The position numbers and the translations under genes were made by a program. Source: Streptomyces sp. ISL-87 (GTDB lineage: Bacteria > Actinomycetota > Actinomycetes > Streptomycetales > Streptomycetaceae). From it: a stretch of 52,104 bases of DNA. Of the stretch, positions 1-6,837 are shown in pieces (positions within the stretch are counted from its first letter, which is position 1; each line of letters begins with the position of its first letter). Where the stretch lies: assembly GCF_018614095.1 (NCBI RefSeq), contig NZ_JAGGOY010000023.1, positions 48,353 through 100,456 of the forward strand, in the 5' to 3' direction. The notes under the pieces are model-generated. The model was not told where the DNA came from. It saw nothing but the letters and a program-made list of their open reading frames with translations, and made no database searches.

Positions 1-29
1 CGACCCGGTGAACCTTGCCGGCCACGGCA

Positions 30-1217
30 CTAGCGGAAGATGCCGGTGTGGCCGAGCGAGTAGCGGCCGGGCTGCGGGTAGACGGCGAGGCCGTGCGGGC
101 CGCCGCCCACGTGGATCCGGGCCAGCTGCTTGCCGGTCACCGTGTCGATCGCGTAGACCTCGGAGTTGTAGCGGCCCGACAGCCACAGCACCTGGCCGTC
201 GGCGGAGACCCCGCCCATGTCGGGGCTGCCGCCGTCCGGCAGCTCCCACTTCTTGGTGAGCTTGTTCTGCTTGAAGTCGAAGACGGAGATACTGCCCTCG
301 CCCCGGTTGCTGATGTACATCTCCTTGGAGTCGCGGCTGACGTACAGACCGTGGCAGCCCTTCCCGGTGGGCAGCAGCTTCGGGACGTCGAACTTGTCGC
401 CGCTGAGCACCCACATGCCGTGCGCCATCATGTCCGCGACGTAGAAGGTCTTCCCGTCCGGGGAGATCTTGACGTCCTGCGGCATCGCGCCCTCGAACGG
501 CAGTTTCTGCTGGCCGATGACCTCCATCTTCTCGGTGTCGACCTTGAGGAGCTCGCCGGAGAACTCGCAGCTCACGATGAAGTAGCGGCCGTCCGCCGAG
601 AAGTCCGCGTGATTGACGCCGAAACAGGTCACCGGGACGGTTTTCACCCGGTCCATGGTGTGCGGATCACGGAAGACCAGCTCGCGGTCCATCGAGGCCA
701 TCACGATGGCGTACTTGCCGTTGGGCGTGAAGTACAGGTTGTACGGGTCGTGCACCTCGACCGGGTCGCCGGCCTCCCCGGTGGCCGGGTTGACCGGGGT
801 GAGCGTGTGGCCGCGGTTGTTGTTGACCCACAGGGTCTTCATGTCCCAGGACGGGACCACGTGCTGCGGCTGGACGCCGACCGGGATCGTGTCGATGACC
901 TTGTACGTCGCCGGGTCGATGACGGACACCGTGTTGGAGTTGGTGTTCGGCACGTACACGCGCGACGGGAAGTCCTTGACCACCGGGGAGAGTTTGTTCG
1001 GCCGGTCGGCCGCATAGACGTCCTTGGGGTCGAGGACCGGCGGCATCCCGGTCAGGCCGGGCGGCGCGGCCGGAACCGCCTTGGGCGGCCGGACCGGCCC
1101 CTTGGAGCCGAGCGCCTCGGTCGTGCCCTTGTCGCCGGCTCCGCAGCCGGCCAGGACGGCGAGGACCAGTCCGGCAAACAGCACGGTGGCCTTCCGGGGA
1201 AGGCGGTTGGTCGTCAT
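30..1217 (-). CDS. YVTN-type beta-propeller surface lipoprotein
   Basis: A 395-residue protein with a lipoprotein signal peptide: a basic N-terminus, a hydrophobic stretch and the lipobox LAGC with the lipidated cysteine at residue 25. The mature part contains repeated short strand motifs such as RVYVPNTNSNTVSVIDP and TFYVADMMAHGMWVL, typical of the YVTN/YncE family of seven-bladed beta-propellers. It should therefore be anchored on the outer face of the membrane, probably as a binding or scaffold protein; no catalytic motif is visible. Its ATG overlaps the stop of the upstream deacetylase gene by 4 bp (ATGA at 1214-1217), so the two are translationally coupled and likely work together at the cell envelope. 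Family assignment is firm; the ligand is unknown. Confidence 0.85.
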   Translation of the reverse strand: MTTNRLPRKATVLFAGLVLAVLAGCGAGDKGTTEALGSKGPVRPPKAVPAAPPGLTGMPPVLDPKDVYAADRPNKLSPVVKDFPSRVYVPNTNSNTVSVIDPATYKVIDTIPVGVQPQHVVPSWDMKTLWVNNNRGHTLTPVNPATGEAGDPVEVHDPYNLYFTPNGKYAIVMASMDRELVFRDPHTMDRVKTVPVTCFGVNHADFSADGRYFIVSCEFSGELLKVDTEKMEVIGQQKLPFEGAMPQDVKISPDGKTFYVADMMAHGMWVLSGDKFDVPKLLPTGKGCHGLYVSRDSKEMYISNRGEGSISVFDFKQNKLTKKWELPDGGSPDMGGVSADGQVLWLSGRYNSEVYAIDTVTGKQLARIHVGGGPHGLAVYPQPGRYSLGHTGIFR

Positions 1218-1978
1218 GGGGTCAGCAGCTCCGTGGTGGTCACCGCGCGCAGTTTGCGGCGTGCGAGTTCTTCGAGGAGGGGCGGCATCGCGTCGACCGT
1301 GTCCGCGTAGCCGAAGTGCAGGCTCACCACCGATCCGCTGCGGATCGTCCCGGTGACCGTGCGGATGACGGCCGCGGCGCCGGGCGAGGTGAAGTCGAGG
1401 GAGTCCACGTCGTACGAGAGGACGTGCGGGTACCCCGCCCGCTGGGCCAGCTGCCGGACGAGCGGGGTCGCGTACCGGGTCTGGGAGGGCCGGAACCAGG
1501 TGCCGATCGAGCCGGTGAGCCGCTTGAGCCGCTGGGCGCAGCCGGTGATCTCGGCGTAGGCCTCCTTCTCGGGCATGGTGTTGATCGCGAGGTGGCGCTG
1601 GGTGTGGTTGCCGAGTTCGTGGCCGCCGTCGAGGATCCGGCGGGCCATCTCCGGGTGGGCGTCGAGCCAGCTGCCGATGGCCAGTACGGTGACCCGCGCG
1701 CCCGCCCGCTCGGCTTCCGCGAGGACGGCCCGGGCGATGGCGGGGTCGCCGTTGCCGTGGAAGGTGAGGGCGACGCGGGGGCGGTCGCGGGGGCCGTTGC
1801 CGATCTCGTCGGGCTGTCCGGCGAACCGGCGCGGGGCGGGTGCGATCGCGGGCGCCCGGGCGGGTTCGGCGGGCGCGGGGTCGGTACGGCTGCCCGAGCC
1901 ACAGGCGGCGGTGAGGGCACCGGCGGCGGCCGCCGCACCGGCGCGGAAGGCGGATCGACGGTCCGGGTAGCAGAGCAC
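1214..1978 (-). CDS. NodB-like polysaccharide deacetylase lipoprotein, variant motif 1
   Basis: A 254-residue protein. The N-terminus has a twin arginine (R7-R8, SAFRAG) and an Ala-rich stretch ending in a lipobox-like LTAAC (C26), so it is probably a Tat-exported lipoprotein. The rest matches the NodB homology domain (carbohydrate esterase family 4): motif 2 is intact as HTQRH (H125, H129), followed by RPSQTRYATP and DVDSLD. Motif 1, normally TFDDG with the catalytic base and a metal-binding Asp, reads TFHGNGDP (72-79), so the canonical Asp pair is absent. It may use D78 or have a different activity. The start is a GTG with only a weak ribosome site. It is the first gene of a two-gene unit with the beta-propeller lipoprotein, behind an unusually AT-rich leader. 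Confidence 0.8.
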   Translation of the reverse strand: MLCYPDRRSAFRAGAAAAAGALTAACGSGSRTDPAPAEPARAPAIAPAPRRFAGQPDEIGNGPRDRPRVALTFHGNGDPAIARAVLAEAERAGARVTVLAIGSWLDAHPEMARRILDGGHELGNHTQRHLAINTMPEKEAYAEITGCAQRLKRLTGSIGTWFRPSQTRYATPLVRQLAQRAGYPHVLSYDVDSLDFTSPGAAAVIRTVTGTIRSGSVVSLHFGYADTVDAMPPLLEELARRKLRAVTTTELLTP

Positions 1979-2120
1979 CTGCCCATTTAAGGGGGTAATG
2001 ACCCCAAAGGTAATGATTGACCCAATTTGGGACCTCCGGCGAAGAGCGCCCGGATGGCGGGGTGTTCGCTATATGATCAACGAATTACACTTACCGGTCG
2101 ATATTTATTCATTGATTACG

Positions 2121-2142
2121 AGGTGAGTGGCTCATCTCACCT
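2121..2142. promoter_or_regulatory. Inverted repeat in AT-rich leader of deacetylase operon
   Basis: Perfect 7-bp arms AGGTGAG and CTCACCT are separated by 8 bases. The site lies about 145 bp upstream of the deacetylase start within the AT-rich leader. The geometry fits a dimeric repressor operator, but the binding protein is unknown. Confidence 0.4.
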
Positions 2143-2263
2143 AGGATTTAGGTGGAAACTCTTAGGATATGCACACTTATGTCCAACTTGAGACTTTTGG
2201 CAATTGAGCCCTCGTCTGCCATAGTCGGAGCCACGGCTTCCCGTTGACCCGAGCGAAGTCTCC

Positions 2264-2298
2264 ACGCCGAGGATCACACCCCCTTCGATCCTCGGCGT
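2264..2298 (-). terminator. Hairpin terminator of the RsbW-like gene (distal)
   Basis: A perfect 12-bp stem (ACGCCGAGGATC and GATCCTCGGCGT) with an 11-base loop lies downstream of the gene ending at 2398. There is no U tract, as is usual for Streptomyces terminators. Confidence 0.6.
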
Positions 2299-2305
2299 TA
2301 CCCAT

Positions 2306-2344
2306 GAAACCCCCGCAGCGCCCACCACGGCGACAGGGGGTTTC
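2306..2344 (-). terminator. Hairpin terminator of the RsbW-like gene (proximal)
   Basis: 9-bp arms GAAACCCCC and GGGGGTTTC enclose a 21-base loop that can itself form a short CGCC/GGCG stem. It is the first hairpin met by a transcript leaving the gene that ends at 2398, and with 2264-2298 it makes a tandem pair. Confidence 0.55.
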
Positions 2345-2397
2345 TGGCGTTTCCGGGCAGGCGCGGTCGGCGAGGGGGGGCTAGGGGGTGTCCGGCA

Positions 2398-2925
2398 CTA
2401 GCGGTCCGCGACCCGCATCTCGAACCAGGTGATCTTTCCACGCGGCAGCAGGTCCGCGCCCCAGCGGTCGGACAGCTTGTCGACGAGGAAGAGCCCCCGG
2501 CCGGTGGTGTCCAGCTCGTGGACCGGCATCAGACAGGGCAGCCCGCGCGAGGGGTCGCGCACCTCGACCCGTATCCAGCCGTGCCGCCGCAGCATCCGTA
2601 AGCCGAAGGAACGGGCGCCCGTGTGGCGCACGGCGTTGCCGACGAGTTCGGAGACGAGCAGGACGGTGTGCTCGGCGATCTGCGGCGAGAGCCCCCAGAG
2701 CCGGATCACCACGCAATGGGCCAGCCGGCGCGCGGTACCGGCGGACTCGGGCATGGACGGCAACGTCACTTCCGCCTCAGCCGGGTTCCCGTACAACTCC
2801 AGTCCCTTGAGGCCCTGTTCATCCTCAAGAGCCGCCGTGAGCCGTACGGCCGAAGCGCTACTGCGCTGCCGCGACTGTTCCACACCCTCCAGGCCCGCCA
2901 TGCACCCATCATGGAGGGCCGACAC
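2398..2925 (-). CDS. RsbW/SpoIIAB-like ATP-binding protein (putative anti-sigma kinase)
   Basis: A 175-residue protein of the HATPase_c_2 family, abundant in Streptomyces. The N-box is ELVGNAVRHT, the G1 region is VRDPSRGLP and the G2-like loop is TTGRGLFLVDKLSDRWG, so the GHKL ATP-binding fold appears complete. No sensor or dimerisation domain is attached. Such stand-alone proteins resemble anti-sigma factors that bind or phosphorylate anti-anti-sigma partners. No sigma factor or antagonist gene lies next to it, so the partner must be elsewhere. The annotated GTG start gives MSALHDGC; an internal ATG at 2901 is an alternative because neither has a strong ribosome site. Two hairpins follow the gene, and paired CCTTAAGG sites lie upstream. 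Confidence 0.8.
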   Translation of the reverse strand: MSALHDGCMAGLEGVEQSRQRSSASAVRLTAALEDEQGLKGLELYGNPAEAEVTLPSMPESAGTARRLAHCVVIRLWGLSPQIAEHTVLLVSELVGNAVRHTGARSFGLRMLRRHGWIRVEVRDPSRGLPCLMPVHELDTTGRGLFLVDKLSDRWGADLLPRGKITWFEMRVADR

Positions 2926-2951
2926 GCCCGTTCGGGCCGTTCCACAGGAAA

Positions 2952-2985
2952 ACGCCCCCCGGAATCAAGCATTCCGAGGGGGCGT
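2952..2985 (-). terminator. Intrinsic terminator of the enoyl-CoA hydratase gene
   Basis: A near-perfect stem of about 14 bp with one bulged base and a 5-base loop. On the minus strand it is followed directly by TTTTCC, a rare U-rich tail for this genome. Confidence 0.75.
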
Positions 2986-3057
2986 CCTGGCATATGCGTA
3001 AGGCAACCAGAAAGTCCCGGCGTCACGCTGACCTGCGGTGACACACCGAAAACGAAC

Positions 3058-3103
3058 GATCACCGTGAGTGGATCACCGTTTCCCCTTAAGGTTCCCTTA
3101 AGG
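3058..3103. promoter_or_regulatory. Repeat-rich putative control region upstream of the RsbW-like gene
   Basis: The 9-base word GATCACCGT occurs twice (3058-3066, 3072-3080). It is followed by two copies of the 8-bp palindrome CCTTAAGG (3085-3092 and 3096-3103) whose centres are 11 bp apart, about one helical turn. Such phasing suits cooperative binding of a regulator. The cluster lies about 130-180 bp upstream of the minus-strand gene starting at 2925. Confidence 0.4.
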
Positions 3104-3151
3104 CCTGGCTAAACCACCCGCAGGAGGACGCGCCGAGTTGATCAGGTCTGC

Positions 3152-3175
3152 TCATCCGGTCATCCGGTCATCCGG
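3152..3175. repeat. Three tandem TCATCCGG octamers at a stop codon
   Basis: Three exact 8-bp units abut the stop codon of the enoyl-CoA hydratase gene. Read on the minus strand each unit supplies a TGA, and because 8 is not a multiple of 3 the copies place stops in all three frames. Confidence 0.7.
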
Positions 3176-3943
3176 TCACAGGAACTTCGCCTTGCCCGGG
3201 CCCTCTTCGACGAAGCTGCGCATGCCGCGCTCGCGGTCCTCGGTGGCGAACAGGCCCGCGAACCAGTTCCGTTCGATGGTCAGCCCGGTGTCGATGTCGG
3301 CCTCCAGGCCCGCGTCCACGCACTCCTTGGCGGCGCGGAGCGCGAGCGCCGGCCCCTGGGCCAGCTTGGCGGCCCAGGCGTGCGCCTGTTCGTACACCTC
3401 GGCGGCGGGCACCACGCGGTCCACCAGGCCCAGCGTGAGCGCCTCGTCGGCCTTGACCATACGGCCGGTGAAGATCAGGTCCTTGGCCTTGGAGGGGCCG
3501 ACCAGCCGGGACAGCCGCTGGGTGCCGCCGGCACCCGGAATCAGGCCGAGCAGGATCTCGGGCTGGCCGAGCTTGGCGTTGTCGGCGGCGATCCGGTAGT
3601 CGGCGCACAGCGCCAGCTCGCAACCGCCGCCCAGGGCGTAGCCGGTGACGGCGGCGACGACGGGCTTGGGGATCCGGGCCACGGCGGTGAAGGCGTCTTG
3701 CAGGCCACGGGACCGGGCGACCATCGCCGCGTGGTCCATCACCTGCATCTCCTTGATGTCCGCGCCGGCCGCGAACACCTTCTCGCCGCCGTAGAGGATG
3801 ACCGCGCGGACGTCGGCCCGGTCGGTCGCCTCCACCGCGAGCTCGCGCAGCCGGTCCTGGGTGGCGATGTCCAGGGCGTTCATGGGCGGCCGGTCCAGGC
3901 GGATGGTGCCGACGCCTTCGGAGACTTCGAGAGAGATGGTCAT
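3176..3943 (-). CDS. Enoyl-CoA hydratase/isomerase family protein
   Basis: A 255-residue crotonase-fold protein, the normal length. The oxyanion-hole segments are visible: the KVFAAGADIKEM loop near residues 55-66, and YALGGGCELALCADYRIA followed by GQPEILLGLIPGAGGTQRLSRLVG, which carries the second catalytic Glu of typical hydratases. It is expected to hydrate trans-2-enoyl-CoA in fatty-acid beta-oxidation or a related route in the cytoplasm. It stands alone between its own terminator (2952-2985) and the hairpin at 3972-4012, so it looks monocistronic. Crotonase paralogues are common in Streptomyces, so substrate specificity cannot be read from the sequence. Confidence 0.9.
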   Translation of the reverse strand: MTISLEVSEGVGTIRLDRPPMNALDIATQDRLRELAVEATDRADVRAVILYGGEKVFAAGADIKEMQVMDHAAMVARSRGLQDAFTAVARIPKPVVAAVTGYALGGGCELALCADYRIAADNAKLGQPEILLGLIPGAGGTQRLSRLVGPSKAKDLIFTGRMVKADEALTLGLVDRVVPAAEVYEQAHAWAAKLAQGPALALRAAKECVDAGLEADIDTGLTIERNWFAGLFATEDRERGMRSFVEEGPGKAKFL

Positions 3944-3971
3944 ACGGGGAAGGTTAGCGCCGGTTAACGCG

Positions 3972-4012
3972 CGGTGGCCCGGTGCTGTGGGTCACACAGC
4001 ACCGGGCCACCG
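3972..4012 (-). terminator. Strong hairpin terminator after L,D-transpeptidase 1
   Basis: A perfect 18-bp GC-rich stem with the 5-base loop GGTCA, located 29 bp beyond the stop at 4041. It separates that gene from the enoyl-CoA hydratase gene. Confidence 0.8.
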
Positions 4013-4040
4013 GACTACGTACCGGCCGAGCGGGGAGGGA

Positions 4041-5282
4041 CTACTTGGTCCACTCCGCCCACGGCATGTTCCAGCCGTTGAGGCCGTTGTCCGGGGCGAT
4101 CTGCTTGTCCTTGGAGTTCTTCACGATGACCACGTCGCCGATCAGCGACTCGTTGAAGAACCAGGCGGCGGGCTGGTTGCCGTCACCGGCGCCGCGGCTG
4201 TCCTTGAGGCCGACGCAGCCGTGGCTGACGTTCTCGGAGCCGAAGGTGCTCGAGGAGGCCCAGTAGTTGCCGTGGACGAAGGTGCCCGAGTTCGACAGGC
4301 GCATGGCGTGCGGGACGTCGGAGATGTCGTACTCCCCGCCGAAGCCGACGGTCGCGCCGTTCATCCGGGTCACCTTGTACTTCTCGCTGATGACCATCTG
4401 GCCGTTGTACGTGGTGGTGGCGGGGGCACCGGCGGTGATGGGGAGGTTCTTCAGCACCTGCCCGTCACGGACGACCTGCATCTGGTGGGAGCTGGCGTCG
4501 ACCGTGGAGACCTGGGAGCGCCCGATGGTGAAGCTGAAGGTACGGGTCTGCTTGCCGTAGACGCCGGGACGGCCTTCGACTCCGTCGAGGGCGAGCTTCA
4601 CGGTGACCTTGGTGCCCGCGGCCCAGTAGTTCTCGGGGCGGAAGTCGAGGCGGTCGTTGCCGAACCAGTGGCCCTCGATCGGCACGGACGGCTCGGCCGT
4701 GACCGTGACCGCCTTCTCGACGGCCTCGGGGTTCGTGATGCCCCGGGTGAAGTTGATGGAGACCGGCATGCCCACGCCGACGGTCGAGCCGTCCTCGGGG
4801 GTGTAGTGGCCCACGAAGGTGTTCGTCGGGGTGAGAGTGGTGAAGGAGGTGTCCTTGGCGGACTCCCGGCCCGCCTCGTCCTTGGCGACCGCGTGCACCT
4901 TGTACTCGGTGGCGGAGGCCAGATGGCGGGCGGGCTCCCAGCTCGCGCCGTCGTCGGCGACCTTGCCCTCGACCTCGTTGCCCTTGGTGTCGGCGACCTT
5001 CACCGTGGTGAGCTTGCCGCCGGTGGTGGATATCTTCAGGACGCCGCTGGTGGCGACTTCCTTGGCCCCGTCGTCCGGCTTGACGTTGACAACGGCCTTG
5101 GACGCCTCGGTACCGGTCTTGCCGCCGCCTCCGCCACCGCCGTTGTCGCCGCCGCTGCCACCGCTGTTGCCGCCGCCGCTGCACGCGCTGGTGAACAGCA
5201 GGGCCGCCCCCAGCAGAAGGGCCGGCAGGCCGGTGCGGGCGCGGCCGCGTATCGGCTGCAGGTTCACTCTTGTTCTCCCCAT
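4041..5282 (-). CDS. L,D-transpeptidase lipoprotein with Ig-like domains (copy 1)
   Basis: A 413-residue envelope enzyme. The signal peptide ends in a lipobox (LLFTSAC, C34), followed by a Gly/Ser-rich linker. Two Ig-like domains, built like the mycobacterial LdtMt2 A and B modules, precede a C-terminal YkuD catalytic domain. The active-site signature is complete: HGNYW, then SHGCVGL with catalytic C356 and H354. These enzymes form 3-3 cross-links in peptidoglycan or attach ligands to it outside the membrane. The ATG at 5282 starts directly before the basic signal-peptide region. The upstream neighbour (5434-6663) is a clear paralogue of the same architecture. The 151-bp gap between them contains an inverted repeat, so this gene probably also has its own promoter. 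Confidence 0.92.
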   Translation of the reverse strand: MGRTRVNLQPIRGRARTGLPALLLGAALLFTSACSGGGNSGGSGGDNGGGGGGGKTGTEASKAVVNVKPDDGAKEVATSGVLKISTTGGKLTTVKVADTKGNEVEGKVADDGASWEPARHLASATEYKVHAVAKDEAGRESAKDTSFTTLTPTNTFVGHYTPEDGSTVGVGMPVSINFTRGITNPEAVEKAVTVTAEPSVPIEGHWFGNDRLDFRPENYWAAGTKVTVKLALDGVEGRPGVYGKQTRTFSFTIGRSQVSTVDASSHQMQVVRDGQVLKNLPITAGAPATTTYNGQMVISEKYKVTRMNGATVGFGGEYDISDVPHAMRLSNSGTFVHGNYWASSSTFGSENVSHGCVGLKDSRGAGDGNQPAAWFFNESLIGDVVIVKNSKDKQIAPDNGLNGWNMPWAEWTK

Positions 5283-5364
5283 GTCCCCCGCGCGCGGACA
5301 ATCGCGCGCTGCCGAAAGGTAACCACATGGGGGGATCGCGAAGAGCCACGGTCATGTCACCATT

Positions 5365-5382
5365 CCGTCCCAACTGGGACGG
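5365..5382. promoter_or_regulatory. Inverted repeat between the two L,D-transpeptidase genes
   Basis: Arms CCGTCCC and GGGACGG are separated by four bases, 83 bp upstream of the copy 1 start. It could be an operator for copy 1 or a weak terminator for copy 2. Confidence 0.35.
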
Positions 5383-5433
5383 TCCCGGGGCGGCTCGGGC
5401 GGCCGCCGCTGGGGCGGCCGCCGCGGCCGCCGC

Positions 5434-6663
5434 TCAGCCGATGGCGGAGCCGGCCACCCAGTCGGCCCAGGACAGGTTCCAGCCGCCCAGACCGTTGTTC
5501 GGGGCCACGGTCTTGTCCTGCGAGTTCACGACCTCCACCACATCGCCGACCAGGGTCCGGTCGAAGAACCACCCCGCCGGGGTGTCCGAGCCGCCGCCCT
5601 TGTCGTCCCGCAGGCCGATGCAGCCGTGGCTGGTGTTCGTGGAGCCGAAGGTGTCGGGGCTGGCCCAGTAGTTGCCGTGCAGGAACGTCCCGGAGGCGGT
5701 GAGCCGCATGGCGTGCGGGACGTCGGGGATGTCGTATTCGCCGCCGAATCCGACGGTCTGACCGTTCATCCGGGTGACGTCGAAGAGCTCCATCACCACC
5801 ATCTTCCCGTTGTACGTGGTGTTCTTGGGCGCCCCGGCGCTGATCGGCAGGGTGGAGACCAGCTCCCCCTCGCGGCGGACCTCCATGGTGTGCTCGGCCG
5901 CGTCCACGGTGGAGACCTGGGAGCGGCCGACCGTGAAGGTGATGGTCTTGTCCTGGATGCCGTACGACCCGGGCGCGCCCTCGATGTCGCGGAGGTTCAT
6001 CTTCACGGTGACCTTGGTGCCGGACTTCCAGTACTGCCTGGGACGGAAGTCGAGGCGCTCGTCGCCGAACCAGTGGCCGACCACCTCCACGGCCGGGTCG
6101 GAGGTGATGCTGATGGCCCGTTCCACGTCGGCGCGGTGCTTGATGGAGCGGTTGAAGTTGAAGGAGACGATCATTCCGGTGCCGACGGTGGAACGGTTCT
6201 CGGGCTTGAAGTAGCCGATGAACCGCTCCTCGGGGACATAGGTGGTGAAGGTGGTGTGCCGGGCCTGGCGGCGGTTGTGCCCGTCGAGGGCGACCGCGTC
6301 CACGGTGTACTTGGCGGCGAGGGCGAGCCGCCCCGAAGCCGGGTCGGGGCTCCAGCTGAGGCCGTCGGCGGCGATGGCGCCGGGTACCTGCTCCCGCTGG
6401 GCGTCCTCCACCTTGGTGACGACGACCCGCTCCAGCCGGCCCTCGGGCACGTTCACGGTCAGCGGCCCCTCGGCCGGGACCCCCTTGGCGTTGTCCTCGG
6501 GGGTGATCCGGATGGCCTCGTCCGGCGACCGGGGTTTGCCGGGCAGCTGGATTTCGATCGGGGATCCGCCGTCCTCGGTGCATCCGGCCAGGCCGCCCAC
6601 CAGGCCCGCCCATGCCGCCACGGCGGCCAAGCCCGCCCCTGCCCGCCTCGTCAGAAGAGTCAC
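5434..6663 (-). CDS. L,D-transpeptidase lipoprotein with Ig-like domains (copy 2)
   Basis: With the GTG at 6663 the product has 409 residues and begins MTLLTRRAGAGL, leading into a lipobox GLAGC (C28). The open frame continues further upstream, but that part is arginine-rich, lacks signal character and would run over the divergent glgX gene, so the later start is preferred. The architecture equals copy 1: two Ig-like domains, then YkuD with FLHGNYW and SHGCIGL (catalytic C348). Paralogy with the downstream gene is evident along the whole length, including the shared VGRSQVSTVDA segment, so this is a tandem duplication whose copies have diverged. The role is 3-3 peptidoglycan cross-linking. 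It diverges from glgX across a region with repeated operator-like words. Confidence 0.9.
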   Translation of the reverse strand: MTLLTRRAGAGLAAVAAWAGLVGGLAGCTEDGGSPIEIQLPGKPRSPDEAIRITPEDNAKGVPAEGPLTVNVPEGRLERVVVTKVEDAQREQVPGAIAADGLSWSPDPASGRLALAAKYTVDAVALDGHNRRQARHTTFTTYVPEERFIGYFKPENRSTVGTGMIVSFNFNRSIKHRADVERAISITSDPAVEVVGHWFGDERLDFRPRQYWKSGTKVTVKMNLRDIEGAPGSYGIQDKTITFTVGRSQVSTVDAAEHTMEVRREGELVSTLPISAGAPKNTTYNGKMVVMELFDVTRMNGQTVGFGGEYDIPDVPHAMRLTASGTFLHGNYWASPDTFGSTNTSHGCIGLRDDKGGGSDTPAGWFFDRTLVGDVVEVVNSQDKTVAPNNGLGGWNLSWADWVAGSAIG

Positions 6664-6695
6664 GATCCCAACAACGACCGGCCCCCTCCGGGGGA

Positions 6696-6744
6696 AACGT
6701 GAGCGCGGGCCACGTTCCGGGCAGAACAGTCCGGGCAGAACAGT
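6696..6744. promoter_or_regulatory. Operator-like cluster between glgX and L,D-transpeptidase 2
   Basis: An inverted repeat AACGTG-N9-CACGTT (6696-6716) is followed immediately by a perfect 14-bp tandem duplication of CCGGGCAGAACAGT (6717-6730, 6731-6744). The cluster lies between the divergent starts at 6663 and 6838 and could control either or both. Confidence 0.45.
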
Positions 6745-6837
6745 GTGAAGGACCAGACGGGGGCGGGCCCAGGCCGGGACGCCGGGGCCGCACTCTCCCC
6801 TCCCCCCGCCGGTACCCAGGAGCCGTGGAGGCGGGCA

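Larger units (their letters stand above)
1979..2397. other. Non-coding interval with AT-rich leader
   Basis: No credible gene lies here. The left half (about 2060-2220) is strikingly AT-rich for this genome and holds a 7-bp inverted repeat at 2121-2142. It should carry the promoter and leader of the minus-strand deacetylase operon. The right half holds two strong hairpins (2264-2298 and 2306-2344) that fit tandem terminators of the minus-strand RsbW-like gene ending at 2398. Confidence 0.6.

Noticed and set aside
2121..2142. CRP/FNR-type binding site
   Set aside because: GTGA and TCAC are 10 bases apart, not the 6 expected for a CRP-family site.
1979..2260. Riboswitch such as the c-di-AMP (ydaO) type before the deacetylase gene
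   Set aside because: These switches precede wall-hydrolase genes in actinomycetes, so I looked, but the conserved core elements were not recognisable in the minus-strand leader.
2137..2328. Possible 63-residue minus-strand gene in the AT-rich interval
   Set aside because: No ribosome site or recognisable features, and it runs through two hairpins and the dyad.
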